A DNA stretch of 64,000 nucleotides, from positions 62,001 to 126,000 of the forward strand of contig NZ_BMRC01000014.1 in assembly GCF_014648435.1 (NCBI RefSeq), in the 5' to 3' direction. Below, piece after piece: positions 54,083-62,553 of the stretch. Source of the stretch: Nonomuraea spiralis (GTDB lineage Bacteria > Actinomycetota > Actinomycetes > Streptosporangiales > Streptosporangiaceae). The position numbers were made by a program, and so were the translations under genes. Under the pieces are notes generated by a model, which was given only the letters and a program-made list of their open reading frames with translations, was not told the origin of the DNA and did not search any database. Each line of letters starts with the position of its first letter. Position 1 is the stretch's first letter.

Positions 54083-55627
54083 ATGGAGTACGACTACGTG
54101 ATCGTCGGAGCGGGGTCCGCAGGGTGCGTGCTGGCCAACAGGTTGTCGGCGGACGCGGCGGTGTCGGTGGCGCTGGTCGAGGCGGGCGGGCACGACGACA
54201 AGCTGGAGATCCGCATGCCCGCGGGCTTCGCCAGGTTGTTCAAGACCGACTACGACTGGAACTTCACGACGGCCAAGCAGAGCGAGATGTCCGGCCGTGA
54301 GCTCTACTGGCCGCGCGGCCGGGTGATCGGCGGCTCGTCCTCGCTCAACGCCCAGATGTGGGTGCGCGGCTGCCAGGAGGACTACGACCAGTGGGGTGTG
54401 CCGGGCTGGACGTACGACGAGGTCCTGCCCTACTTCACCAGGGCCGAGCAGCGTGTGGGCAGCAACCACGGCGGGGTCTACGGCACCTCGGGCCCGCTCT
54501 ACATCTCCGAGCTGCGCAGCCCCAACGTCACCACGCACGCCTTCCTGCGGGCCTGCGAGGAGCTGGGCCTGACCCGGCTCGGCGAGCTGAACGGCCGCTC
54601 CAACGAGGGCTACTGCCCCACCCCGGTCACTCAGAACCGCGGCCGCAGGTGGAGCTCGGCCGACGCCTACCTGCGCCCGGCCGCCGCCCGGCCCAACCTC
54701 ACGGTGCTCACCGGCGCGCCGGTGAACCGCGTGGTGTTCGAGGGCACGCGCGCCGTCGGCGTCGAGCACAGCGGCGGAACCCTGATCAGGGCGCGGAGGG
54801 AGGTCGTCCTGTCGGCGGGGACGATCGGCTCGCCGTACCTGCTGATGCGCTCGGGGGTGGGCGCGGCCGAGGAGCTGCGCGACGCGGGGGTGCCGATCGT
54901 GTGCGAGCTGCCCGAGGTCGGCAAGAACCTCCAGGACCACCTCGCCTCCGGCGTGTACGTCGAGTGCAAGGAGCCGGTGACCCTGACGAAGGCCGAGTCG
55001 CTGGTCAACCTGCTGCGCTACATCGTGCTGCGCTCGGGCATGCTCACCACGAACGTCGGCGAGGCGGTGGCGTTCGTCAGGACCTCGGAGGAGGAGCCCG
55101 CGCCCGACATCGAGCTCGTCTTCGCCCCCGGGCCGTTCGTCGACCACGGGCTCACCCCCCCGACCGGCCACGGCCTGACCGTCGGCGTCGTGCTGCTGCA
55201 GCCGGAGAGCCGCGGCAGGGTCGGGCTGAGCGGCCGGGACGTGCTGATCGACCCCGGCTACCTGAGTGCGGAGGCCGACGTCAAACGGCTGATCGCCGGG
55301 CTGAGGACGGCCAAGCAGATCTTCGCGACCAGCGCGATGAAGCGGTACGCGGGCGGGCCGATGGCGCCGTACTGGGGGCCGGAGAGCGACGAGGAGCTGG
55401 CCCAGTGGATCCGCGAGCGCGGAGAGACGCTCTACCACCCCGTCGGCACCTGCCGGATGGGCGCCGACGACGCGTCGGTCGTGGACCCCTCGCTCCGGGT
55501 GCGCGGCGTCGAAGGGCTCAGGGTGGTGGACGCGTCCGTCATGCCGACGCTCAACCGCGGCCACACCCACGCCCCGGCCGTCATGATCGGCGAGAAGGGC
55601 TCCGAGCTGATCCTCCAGAACGGGTGA
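54083..55627 (+). CDS. GMC-family flavoprotein oxidoreductase (choline dehydrogenase-like)
   Basis: 514 residues. N-terminal FAD loop YVIVGAGSAGCVLANRL, GGSSSLNAQMWVRG (GMC signature 1), STAGTIGSP-type signature 2 reading LSAGTIGSPYLL, and active-site histidines in LYHPVGTCRMG and NRGHTHAPAVMIGEKG (second position usually Asn or His). It oxidises a primary alcohol; with a P450 and acyl-CoA ligase next to it, an alcohol made by the P450 is a plausible substrate. ATG with GGAG upstream. Confidence 0.92.
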   Translation: MEYDYVIVGAGSAGCVLANRLSADAAVSVALVEAGGHDDKLEIRMPAGFARLFKTDYDWNFTTAKQSEMSGRELYWPRGRVIGGSSSLNAQMWVRGCQEDYDQWGVPGWTYDEVLPYFTRAEQRVGSNHGGVYGTSGPLYISELRSPNVTTHAFLRACEELGLTRLGELNGRSNEGYCPTPVTQNRGRRWSSADAYLRPAAARPNLTVLTGAPVNRVVFEGTRAVGVEHSGGTLIRARREVVLSAGTIGSPYLLMRSGVGAAEELRDAGVPIVCELPEVGKNLQDHLASGVYVECKEPVTLTKAESLVNLLRYIVLRSGMLTTNVGEAVAFVRTSEEEPAPDIELVFAPGPFVDHGLTPPTGHGLTVGVVLLQPESRGRVGLSGRDVLIDPGYLSAEADVKRLIAGLRTAKQIFATSAMKRYAGGPMAPYWGPESDEELAQWIRERGETLYHPVGTCRMGADDASVVDPSLRVRGVEGLRVVDASVMPTLNRGHTHAPAVMIGEKGSELILQNG

Positions 55628-55676
55628 CCCGCGTCCGGGCCGGGCGCCGCGCCCCCGGTCCGGCGGACCTTGACGT

Positions 55677-55701
55677 AAGTGAGCACTTGCCCAAGGCTTG
55701 G
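55677..55701. promoter_or_regulatory. Two small palindromes before the P450 gene
   Basis: AAGTG-AG-CACTT and CCAAG-G-CTTGG lie 2 bases apart, just upstream of the P450 ATG and after a TTGACG box. Candidate operator; the P450 could have its own promoter besides read-through from the GMC gene. Confidence 0.45.
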
Positions 55702-55706
55702 CAGGT

Positions 55707-56960
55707 ATGACGCTCTCCGCGGATCCGGACATCTCGCAGATACCGTTCTGGGGGTTGCCGCAGGCCGACCGCATGGAGGCCTTCCGCCGGCTGCGCCGGC
55801 TGGATCGGCCCGTCTTCGTGCCGGAGCAGACCGTGCCGTTCATCGGCGGCGGCCCCGGCTACCACGCCCTGGTACGCCATGCCGACGTGACCGAGGCCAG
55901 CAGGAACGCGGCCGTCTTCAGCAGCGAGCCGTGCTCCAACAGCATCCCCGACATGCCGCGCTGGCTCAGCGTGTACTTCGGTTCCATGATCAACATGGAC
56001 GACCCGCGCCACGCCCGGCTGCGCAGGATCGTCTCCAGGGCCTTCACGCCGCGCATCCTGTCCAAGATGGAGGAGGACCTGGCCAGGGCCGCCGCCGAGA
56101 TCGTGGACGAGGCGATCGAGCGGGGTCCGGGTGACTTCGTGTCGCAGGTCGCCGCCCGGCTGCCCGTACGGGTCATCTGCGACATAATGGGGATTCCGCC
56201 GAAATTTCATGACCTGGTGCTTCGGCGGACCAACGTCATCCTCGGCAACGCCGACCCCGAGTACACCGGCATCGACCCCGGCTTCAGCCGCGTCAACGTC
56301 GCCCGCGGCCTGGCCAAACTGCTGCACGCCGGCTACTCGCTGAACAGGATGGCCGCCCGCCTCGGCGGCGAACGGCGCAAACGCCCGACGGGCGACCTGG
56401 TCAGCCTGCTCGTGGGCGGCGAGGAACGGCTCAGCCCGCAGGAGCTGGGCTCGTTCTTCATCCTGCTGGTGGTGGCCGGCAGCGAGACCACCCGCAACGC
56501 CGTCTCCTACGGGCTGAAGCTGTTCACCGACCATCCCGGCCAGCGCGAACTGCTGCTGGCCGACTTCGACGGGCGCATCGGCAAGGCGTGCGACGAGATC
56601 GTGCGCTACGCGACCCCGGTGATCCAGTTCCGCCGTACGCTGACCCGTGACCACGAGATGAACGGCGTGCCGTACAAGAAGGGCGACAAGGTGCTGCTCT
56701 TCTACAACTCGGCCAACCGCGACGAGTCCGTCTTCACTGACCCGGACACGTTCGACATCACCCGCGACCCCAACCCGCACGTCGGCTTCGGCGGGCCGGG
56801 GCCCCACTACTGCCTGGGCGCCCACCTGGCACGCAGGGAGATGAGCGTGATGTTCCGCGAGTTGTTCACCCGCCTGCCCGGCATCCGGACGACCGGCGAG
56901 CCGGACTTCCTGCTGTCGAACTTCATCAACGGCATCAAGCACCTGCCGTACACGTTCTGA
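55707..56960 (+). CDS. Cytochrome P450 (CYP124/125-like)
   Basis: 417 residues. Features: NMDDPRHARLRRIVSRAFTP, I-helix VVAGSETTRNAVSYG with acid-alcohol pair, ExxR as EIVRY, and heme loop FGGPGPHYCLGAHLAR with the proximal cysteine at about residue 369. The pattern resembles the CYP124/CYP125/CYP142 families that oxidise terminal methyls of sterols and branched lipids. With the GMC oxidase and acyl-CoA ligase it could convert CH3 to CH2OH, aldehyde/acid and CoA ester. The last 26 bases overlap the convergent monooxygenase gene. Confidence 0.92.
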   Translation: MTLSADPDISQIPFWGLPQADRMEAFRRLRRLDRPVFVPEQTVPFIGGGPGYHALVRHADVTEASRNAAVFSSEPCSNSIPDMPRWLSVYFGSMINMDDPRHARLRRIVSRAFTPRILSKMEEDLARAAAEIVDEAIERGPGDFVSQVAARLPVRVICDIMGIPPKFHDLVLRRTNVILGNADPEYTGIDPGFSRVNVARGLAKLLHAGYSLNRMAARLGGERRKRPTGDLVSLLVGGEERLSPQELGSFFILLVVAGSETTRNAVSYGLKLFTDHPGQRELLLADFDGRIGKACDEIVRYATPVIQFRRTLTRDHEMNGVPYKKGDKVLLFYNSANRDESVFTDPDTFDITRDPNPHVGFGGPGPHYCLGAHLARREMSVMFRELFTRLPGIRTTGEPDFLLSNFINGIKHLPYTF

Positions 56961-58416
56961 CCGCCTCGGCCAGGCCCTCCTCGCCGCGCCAGGCCACGAA
57001 TCCGTCGGGCCGCACCAGCACCGTCCCGTACGGCCAGCCGTCGATCACGTGCACCGGCACGCCGGGGTCGCCGTCCACCGGCGTCCCGGTGAACACGCTG
57101 AAGTCGGTGCCGACCAGGTCGAGGCTGGAGCGCTCGCCGACCCGCACGTGCGGCAGCCGCGAGCCGGGCGAGCCGTCGAGGCACAGTGCCACGTCCTCGG
57201 TCGAGGGCAGTCCCTCGACCGCCGACGCGCCGCCGTACCGGTAGCCGACGTGCACGACCGGCGCGTTCACCGCGCCCGCCTCCGCCCTGAGCCGGGCCGC
57301 CTCCGGGCCGTGGCCGAAGTGCATGCGCAGGTCCCGCATCCGCAGCAGCGACTGCTCCAGCGCCAGTTGCGCGACCGGCCGCCGCTCGTCGTGGTAGGTG
57401 TCCAGCAGCGCCGGGGCCGACCGGCCGGACAACACCCGGGCCAGCTTCCAGGCCAGGTTGTGCGCGTCGGCGACACCCGTGTTCAGCCCGAACGCGCCCG
57501 TGGGCGGCACGGCGTGGGCCGCGTCGCCGACCAGGAAGACCCGCCCCCGCGAGAACCGGTCGGCGACCTGGCCGCGAGCCCGCCAGCCGAGCACGCTGAC
57601 GATCTCCAGCTCCAGGCCGGGGTCGCCGATCGCGGTCCTGACCAGGTCGGGGTGCGGTTCCTGGGCGGTGTGGAAGACCCATTCGGTCTTGCCGTCGATG
57701 GCCATGATCATCCCGGGGGCCTCCGGGGTGGTGATCTCGGCGAGCGCGAAGCCGTACTCGCCGGTCAGGTGGCCGAGGTCGGCGTGGAACATGACGTTGT
57801 GCAGCTCGGGGCCGAGCGGGCCGGGGCCGGTCACGCCGATGCCGAGCGTCTCGCGTACCTTGCTGCGCACGCCGTCGGCCGCGATCAGGTAGCGGGCGCG
57901 CAGGGTGCGGGGGCCGCCGGGGCCGGACACGACCGCCGTCACGCCGTCGGCGTCCTGCTCCACGGAGAGCAGTTCGGTGTCGTACGCGACGTGCGCGCCG
58001 CGCTCGCGGGCGGCGTCGAGCAGCACCCGGTCCAGCCGGTTCTGCGGGCAGACGCCGCGCAGCCTGGCCGGGCTGTAGGTCATGGTGTCGAACGCCCGCG
58101 TCCGGGCGGGCAGGTCGGCCGCGAGCGTGGCGAGGTCGGCGCCGGCGAGCGTGTCCACGGTGATCTTGCCGAGGACCGCGCCGGTCATGTCGACGGCCAC
58201 CTCGTTCACCGCCTGCTCCAGGCCCACCTCGCGCAGCAGCTCCATCGTGCGCGGGCCGATCCCGGTGGCCCGCGGGTGCGCCCGGGGGCCGGGCTCGCGC
58301 TCGACGACCAGGGCGCGGACGCCGTGGCGGGCCAGGAACACGGCCGCGCTCAGCCCGACGCTGCCGCCGCCCGCGATCAGCACGTCATGAACTTCTGGGA
58401 ACACTGTATCCGTCAT
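56935..58416 (-). CDS. FAD-dependent monooxygenase (PheA/TfdB type)
   Basis: 493 residues. DVLIAGGGSVGLSAAVFLARHG (GxGxxG), LIAADGVRSKVRETLGI (DG) and RVFLVGDAAHAVPPTGAFGLNTGVADAHNLAWKLA (GD), plus a C-terminal thioredoxin-like region (LDLVGTDFSVFTG; VLVRPDGFVAWRG). Typical of phenol/anthracycline-type aromatic hydroxylases using NAD(P)H and oxygen. The ATG lies between two direct repeats; divergent TetR regulator. Substrate unknown. Confidence 0.92.
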   Translation of the reverse strand: MTDTVFPEVHDVLIAGGGSVGLSAAVFLARHGVRALVVEREPGPRAHPRATGIGPRTMELLREVGLEQAVNEVAVDMTGAVLGKITVDTLAGADLATLAADLPARTRAFDTMTYSPARLRGVCPQNRLDRVLLDAARERGAHVAYDTELLSVEQDADGVTAVVSGPGGPRTLRARYLIAADGVRSKVRETLGIGVTGPGPLGPELHNVMFHADLGHLTGEYGFALAEITTPEAPGMIMAIDGKTEWVFHTAQEPHPDLVRTAIGDPGLELEIVSVLGWRARGQVADRFSRGRVFLVGDAAHAVPPTGAFGLNTGVADAHNLAWKLARVLSGRSAPALLDTYHDERRPVAQLALEQSLLRMRDLRMHFGHGPEAARLRAEAGAVNAPVVHVGYRYGGASAVEGLPSTEDVALCLDGSPGSRLPHVRVGERSSLDLVGTDFSVFTGTPVDGDPGVPVHVIDGWPYGTVLVRPDGFVAWRGEEGLAEAVRTCTAGA

Positions 58417-58428
58417 GGGAACACTGTA
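58397..58428. promoter_or_regulatory. Direct repeats GGGAACACTGTA, 20 bp apart
   Basis: Two identical 12-bp words, one just upstream and one just inside the start of the monooxygenase gene, in the divergent space to the TetR gene. Spacing of two helical turns suggests cooperative binding. Confidence 0.7.
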
Positions 58429-58466
58429 ACCACAGGCGTACGATGATGGCCAGAGGGGGTGGCCGG

Positions 58467-59153
58467 ATGTCATTGGTGTGGAGCCGCGAACCTTACGCGC
58501 CCAAGCGTCATGCCCTGAGCGTCGAGGCGATCGTGCGGGCCGCGCTCGCGGTCGCCGACGCCGAGGGGCTGGACGCGGTGTCCATGCGCCGGGTGGCGGG
58601 CGAGGTCAAGTCGGGCACCACCTCGCTCTACCGCTACCTGGCCAACCGCGACGAGCTGCTCGACCTGATGGTCGACGCGGTCTGGGGCGAGGGCGCGCCG
58701 GGCCCGCTGACCGGCGACTGGCGGGCCGACCTGGCCCAGGTGGCCCGCGACCAGCGCGCGAGCGTGCTGCGCCATCCGTGGCTGGCGGCGCTGATGTCGA
58801 GCAGGCCGGCGCTCGGCCCCAACTCGTTGCGGCGGGTCGAGCACGCCCTGTCCGCCGCCCGTTCCCTGACCGCCGACATCACGCGGGCGACCGCCGTGAT
58901 CGGGGTGATCGGCGACTACGTGCTCGGCGCGGTGGCCAAGGAGCTGGCCGAGGGGGAGGCGCGGCGGCGTACCGGGTTGTCGGAGGAGGAGTGGCGCGAC
59001 TCGATCTCCCCCTACATCCGCGAGGTGATGGCGAGCGGCGCCTACCCGCAGTTCAACCGGCGGGTGGCCGAGGCCGACGACCTCAGCTTCGGCGACCAGT
59101 TCGAGTTCGGGTTGTCGTGCCTGTTGCGGGGGTTCGCGGAGCAAGTCCGCTGA
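58467..59153 (+). CDS. TetR-family regulator (TetR_C type)
   Basis: 228 residues: LSVEAIVRAALAVADAEGLDAVSMRRVAGEVKSGTTSLYRYLANRDELLDLMVDAVWGE, then a C-terminal domain with HPWLAALMSSRPALGPNSLR and GDYVLGAVAKELAEGEARRRTG. ATG chosen for GAGGGGGTGG upstream. Likely represses the divergent monooxygenase through the direct repeats. Its 3' end overlaps the convergent TetR gene by 71 bp. Confidence 0.91.
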   Translation: MSLVWSREPYAPKRHALSVEAIVRAALAVADAEGLDAVSMRRVAGEVKSGTTSLYRYLANRDELLDLMVDAVWGEGAPGPLTGDWRADLAQVARDQRASVLRHPWLAALMSSRPALGPNSLRRVEHALSAARSLTADITRATAVIGVIGDYVLGAVAKELAEGEARRRTGLSEEEWRDSISPYIREVMASGAYPQFNRRVAEADDLSFGDQFEFGLSCLLRGFAEQVR

Positions 59154-59724
59154 GCAGGGCGGCGACGGCCAGGTCGAAGCGCTCCCGGTGGTCCTCGGGC
59201 GTGCCGAGGCCGTCGGCGACCGCCCGCGCCAGCACCGGATAGTCCGCCAGGTCCAGATCGGGCTGGTCCGGGCTGTCCGGGCCCGCCTCGGCCAGCGTGT
59301 GCCCGATCACGAACGTGGACAGCGCGTTGATCACGTGCAGCGCCTCCCTGGCGGTGAAGCCCGCCTCCGTGAGCGCGGCGGCGGCGCGTTCGACCAGGCC
59401 GAGCGCGCCGGGCGTGGCCACCGGCCTGATCGCCACCACCGGCATGAGCGCCGGATGCCGCAGCAGCTCGGCCCTGATCGACTCGGCGAACGCCTTCCCC
59501 CACACCCGCCAGTCGCCCGCAGGCTCGACCGTGACGCGGGAGAGCACCAGCTCGACCAGCCCGTCGAGCACCGCGTCCTTGTTCGGCACGTAGTAGTAGA
59601 GCGTCATCGCCTCCACGCCCAGCGCCTTGCCCAGCTTGCGCATGGACAGCCCGGCCGCGCCCTCCCGGTCGAGGAGCTCCAGTGCCGCCTCCAGCACCCG
59701 CTCTCTTGACATCCGCTCTCTCAT
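59083..59724 (-). CDS. TetR-family regulator of a SnoaL-like gene
   Basis: 213 residues: MSRERVLEAALELLDREGAAGLSMRKLGKALGVEAMTLYYYVPNKDAVLDG, C-terminal domain with RHPALMPVVAIRPVATPGALGLVE. The last about 20 residues (Thr/Arg-rich) are encoded opposite the end of the convergent TetR gene. A near-copy and a perfect copy of a 15-bp palindrome lie at its start and just upstream, on the way to the divergent SnoaL-like gene. Confidence 0.9.
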   Translation of the reverse strand: MRERMSRERVLEAALELLDREGAAGLSMRKLGKALGVEAMTLYYYVPNKDAVLDGLVELVLSRVTVEPAGDWRVWGKAFAESIRAELLRHPALMPVVAIRPVATPGALGLVERAAAALTEAGFTAREALHVINALSTFVIGHTLAEAGPDSPDQPDLDLADYPVLARAVADGLGTPEDHRERFDLAVAALLSGLAPRTPATGTTTRTRTGRRS

Positions 59725-59758
59725 ACACCGTAAGATACTCGCGTCTTACACCGTAAGA
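59721..59758. promoter_or_regulatory. Two 15-bp palindromic operators TCTTACACCGTAAGA
   Basis: Perfect copy at 59744-59758 (6-bp arms, ACC centre) and a one-mismatch copy at 59721-59735 that covers the TetR start codon; centres 23 bp apart. The perfect copy precedes the SnoaL-like start by 11 bp. Confidence 0.85.
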
Positions 59759-59769
59759 GAGGGTCGATC

Positions 59770-60174
59770 GTGGTCACCGAGTTCATCGCCGCCATCAACG
59801 AACGCCGCCTCGACGACCTGGCCGCCTACATGGCTCCGGACGTCGTCGACCACAACAAGATCATCTTTGGCGAGCCGGACGAGCCCGGAGCCGCCTTCGA
59901 GGGCATCCGGATGCAGCTCGACGCGTTCGACCCGTTCCACATCGAGGTCGAGGAGGTCGTCGCAGAAGGGGAGAAGGCGGTCGCCAGGATCCGCATGACC
60001 GGCGTGCACTCCGGCACGCACCCCCGCATGCCCGTGCCCACGGGCCGGAGCTTCGAGGTCGAGGCGATCTTCCTGTTCACCCTGCGCGAGGGGCGGATCA
60101 GCGAGATCCGCGCGGTCAGCGACCGGCTGGGTCTGTTCCTCCAGCTGGGCTGGGACTGGCCGGAGACCGACTGA
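59770..60174 (+). CDS. SnoaL-like polyketide-cyclase/ester cyclase family protein
   Basis: 134 residues, NTF2-like fold: MVTEFIAAINERRLDDLAAYMAPDVVDHN, FHIEVEEVVAEGEKAVARIRMTGVHSGTH, RSFEVEAIFLFTLREGRISEIRAVSDRLGLFLQLG. Many such single-domain proteins are of unknown function, some hydroxylate or isomerise small molecules. GTG start with GAGGG upstream. Under a divergent TetR. Its 3' end overlaps the convergent MFS gene by 59 bp. Confidence 0.87.
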   Translation: MVTEFIAAINERRLDDLAAYMAPDVVDHNKIIFGEPDEPGAAFEGIRMQLDAFDPFHIEVEEVVAEGEKAVARIRMTGVHSGTHPRMPVPTGRSFEVEAIFLFTLREGRISEIRAVSDRLGLFLQLGWDWPETD

Positions 60175-61453
60175 CCCGCCCGGCCGCCAGCGCCAGCGGC
60201 AGCAGCGCGCCCGCCAGCGCCAGCCCGGCCGCCACCAGTAACATCGCCGACACCCCCGACCGGTACGGCGCCGCCAGCACCGCCACGCCCACCGCCGTGC
60301 CGACCTGCTTGAGCGTGTTCACCGTCCCGGTGGCCATGCCCACCTGGTCCATGGGCGCGGTCAGGCCCACCTGGTTGGCCACGACGTTGCCCGCGCCGAG
60401 CCCCAGACCGCCGAGGAACAGCCCGATCATGATCGGCGTCCACCGGTCGGCCGCCGGGATCGCCATGACCAGCAGCGCCACCGTGATCAGCGCCGGGCCC
60501 GCCGCGATCAGCACGCCCATGGGCCAGCGGTGCAGGACCCGGCCGACCGCGATCGGGCCGATGACGGCGGCCACGCTGAAGGCCAGGAAACGTACCCCGG
60601 CCTCGACGGGGCTCGCCTCCAGCGGGCCCTGCACGTACAGGGTGAGATAGGTGAAGCCGCCCAGCAGTGCGGCCAGCATGAGCAGCGTGGTGGCCGAGCC
60701 GACCGCGAACACCCGGTTCGCGAACAGCCCGAAGTCGATCATCGGGGCCGCCGAGCGCCGCTCGACCAGCACGAACGCCGCCAGCAACACCAGCCCGGCC
60801 ACCAGCAGCAGCGGCAGGTCGTGGATCAGCGCCGGGATGATCGCGAACAGGGCCGCGGCGACCAGCAGCACGCCGAGCGGGTCCAGGTGCCCCCTGCCGC
60901 GCGACTCGGCGACCCGCTGCCGCAGCGCCACCAGCACGAACAGGCCGATCGGCAGGTTGATCAGGAAGATCGCCCGCCAGCCGAACCCCGCCGTCAGCAC
61001 GCCGCCCACCACCGGGCCCAGCGTCATCGCCAGGCCCGAGACCGCGCTGAAGATCCCTAGTGCCCTGCCCCGCGCCGGGCCCTCGGGGTAGACCGAGGCG
61101 ATGAGCGGGGTCGTGGTGCCGTACAGGGCGGACGCGCCCAGGCCCTGGACGCCTCTGGCCACGTCCAGCAGGGGAGCCGTGGGAGCCAGGGCGCAGGCCA
61201 GCGATGCGAGCGTGAAGACCGCCACGCCGATGGCCAGCATCCTGCGGCGGCCGTACCGGTCGGCCAGCACCCCGGCGGGCAGCAGGACGGCGGCCAGCGT
61301 CAGCGCGTACGCGTCCACCACCCACTGCACTTCGGCCAGGCTCGCGCCCAGGCTCGCGCGGATGTCGGGCAGCGCGATCGTCACGGCGGTCAGGTCGACC
61401 ACCACGAGCACGATGGTCATCGAAGCGAGAGCGAGAACCCATCCCCGTCGCAT
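60116..61453 (-). CDS. MFS drug exporter (DHA2 family, 14 helices)
   Basis: 445 residues. First helix with DLTAVTIALPDIRASLGASLAEVQWVVDAYAL, motif A ADRYGRRRML, motif [33 protein letters not shown]: an EmrB/QacA-type proton-coupled multidrug exporter. The C-terminus RVSRSPASPSPAGGTDPAGR is encoded opposite the end of the SnoaL-like gene. No regulator is adjacent on its promoter side. Confidence 0.92.
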   Translation of the reverse strand: MRRGWVLALASMTIVLVVVDLTAVTIALPDIRASLGASLAEVQWVVDAYALTLAAVLLPAGVLADRYGRRRMLAIGVAVFTLASLACALAPTAPLLDVARGVQGLGASALYGTTTPLIASVYPEGPARGRALGIFSAVSGLAMTLGPVVGGVLTAGFGWRAIFLINLPIGLFVLVALRQRVAESRGRGHLDPLGVLLVAAALFAIIPALIHDLPLLLVAGLVLLAAFVLVERRSAAPMIDFGLFANRVFAVGSATTLLMLAALLGGFTYLTLYVQGPLEASPVEAGVRFLAFSVAAVIGPIAVGRVLHRWPMGVLIAAGPALITVALLVMAIPAADRWTPIMIGLFLGGLGLGAGNVVANQVGLTAPMDQVGMATGTVNTLKQVGTAVGVAVLAAPYRSGVSAMLLVAAGLALAGALLPLALAAGRVSRSPASPSPAGGTDPAGR

Positions 61454-61527
61454 GCCGTCTCCTCATGATGAGAGGCCCCTTGTGTAGTGGTACTCCCGGA
61501 AGAGGGCGAATGCTAGGTTTCGCAGTC

Positions 61528-62367
61528 ATGGAGATCAGGACGATCCACGCCAACGGTGTGGAGTTCGCGTATCTGACCGTGGGGGAGGGGCCGCTGGCGT
61601 TGTGCCTGCACGGGTTCCCCGACACCGCGCACACCTGGCGGCACCTGATGCCCGCGCTGGCCGAACGAGGCTACCGCGCGGTCGCGCCGTTCACCCGCGG
61701 CTACGCGCCCACCGAGGTCCCGGCCGACGGCGCGTACGAGGAGGCGGCGCTGGTCGCCGACGTGCGCGCGCTGCACGAGGAACTCGGCGGCGACGCGAAC
61801 GCCGTCATCGTCGGACACGACTGGGGGGCCTTCCCCGCCTACGCCCTGGCCGGGCGCTTCCGCCGGGCCGTCGCCCTCGCGGTGCCGCCGCCGGGCGCGC
61901 AGCTTCCGGGGTTGATGGCGTACGAGCAGCTCCAGCGGTCGTTCTACATCTTCCTCTTCCAGACCGTGCTGGGTGAGGCCGCCGTCGCGGACCCGGCGTT
62001 CATCGAACGGCTGTGGCGGGACTGGTCGCCCGGCTACGACCCGACCGAGGATCTGGCGTTCGTCCGGCGCAGCCTCGGCGAGTCCGCCAACCAGGGCGCG
62101 GCCATCGGCTACTACCGTGCGGCGCTCGGCACCACGCCACCCTCGGGCCGCTACCCGGACGTCGACCCGGCCACCGCCGGCCCGGTCCTCTACCTGCACG
62201 GTGAGCGGGACGGCTGCATGGGCGTGGAGATGGCCAAGAGCGCGGCCGAGCACCTGCCGGCGGGGTCGCGCGTCGAACAGGTGGCGGACGCGGGCCACTT
62301 CCTGCACCTGGAGCGGCCCGCCGAGGTCAACCGCCTCATCCTCGACTGGCTCGGCCCCGCCTCCTGA
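61528..62367 (+). CDS. Alpha/beta hydrolase, epoxide-hydrolase-like
   Basis: 279 residues. Oxyanion motif HGFP (28-31), nucleophile elbow VIVGHDWGAF with Asp98, and catalytic His257 in VADAGHFLHLE. An aspartate nucleophile points to epoxide hydrolase or haloalkane dehalogenase rather than esterase. Start at MEIRTIHANGVEFAYL; an ATG six codons upstream is possible. It is divergent from the MFS exporter; cytoplasmic. Confidence 0.88.
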   Translation: MEIRTIHANGVEFAYLTVGEGPLALCLHGFPDTAHTWRHLMPALAERGYRAVAPFTRGYAPTEVPADGAYEEAALVADVRALHEELGGDANAVIVGHDWGAFPAYALAGRFRRAVALAVPPPGAQLPGLMAYEQLQRSFYIFLFQTVLGEAAVADPAFIERLWRDWSPGYDPTEDLAFVRRSLGESANQGAAIGYYRAALGTTPPSGRYPDVDPATAGPVLYLHGERDGCMGVEMAKSAAEHLPAGSRVEQVADAGHFLHLERPAEVNRLILDWLGPAS

Positions 62368-62490
62368 GCGGCGATCACCGGGTGCCGCCCCGACAGGCCC
62401 ACCCGGATCGCCTCCTCGCCCAGGAACCCGGCGCCGTCGAACGCCGGCCGGATGGCGGTCGCACCGGTAACCGATGACAGTGCTTCGCAA
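62364..62490 (-). pseudogene. Possible relic of a gene 3' end
   Basis: One minus-strand frame reads VTGATAIRPAFDGAGFLGEE and on to GLSGRHPVIAA with almost all third codon positions G or C, unlike the other frames. There is no start upstream and the frame runs on, antisense, into the hydrolase gene instead of stopping. It looks like the tail of a deleted gene; I cannot name the family. Confidence 0.35.
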
Positions 62491-62553
62491 GGACGTCACG
62501 GTGCAATATGGGTCATCTTGTCAGGCTCAAACGGAGTATCGGTGCGTGGAAGT

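Noticed and set aside
55707-56960. P450 as tailoring enzyme of the cyclodipeptide synthase
   Set aside because: It is about 45 kb away and embedded in a lipid-type gene group, with CYP125-like features.
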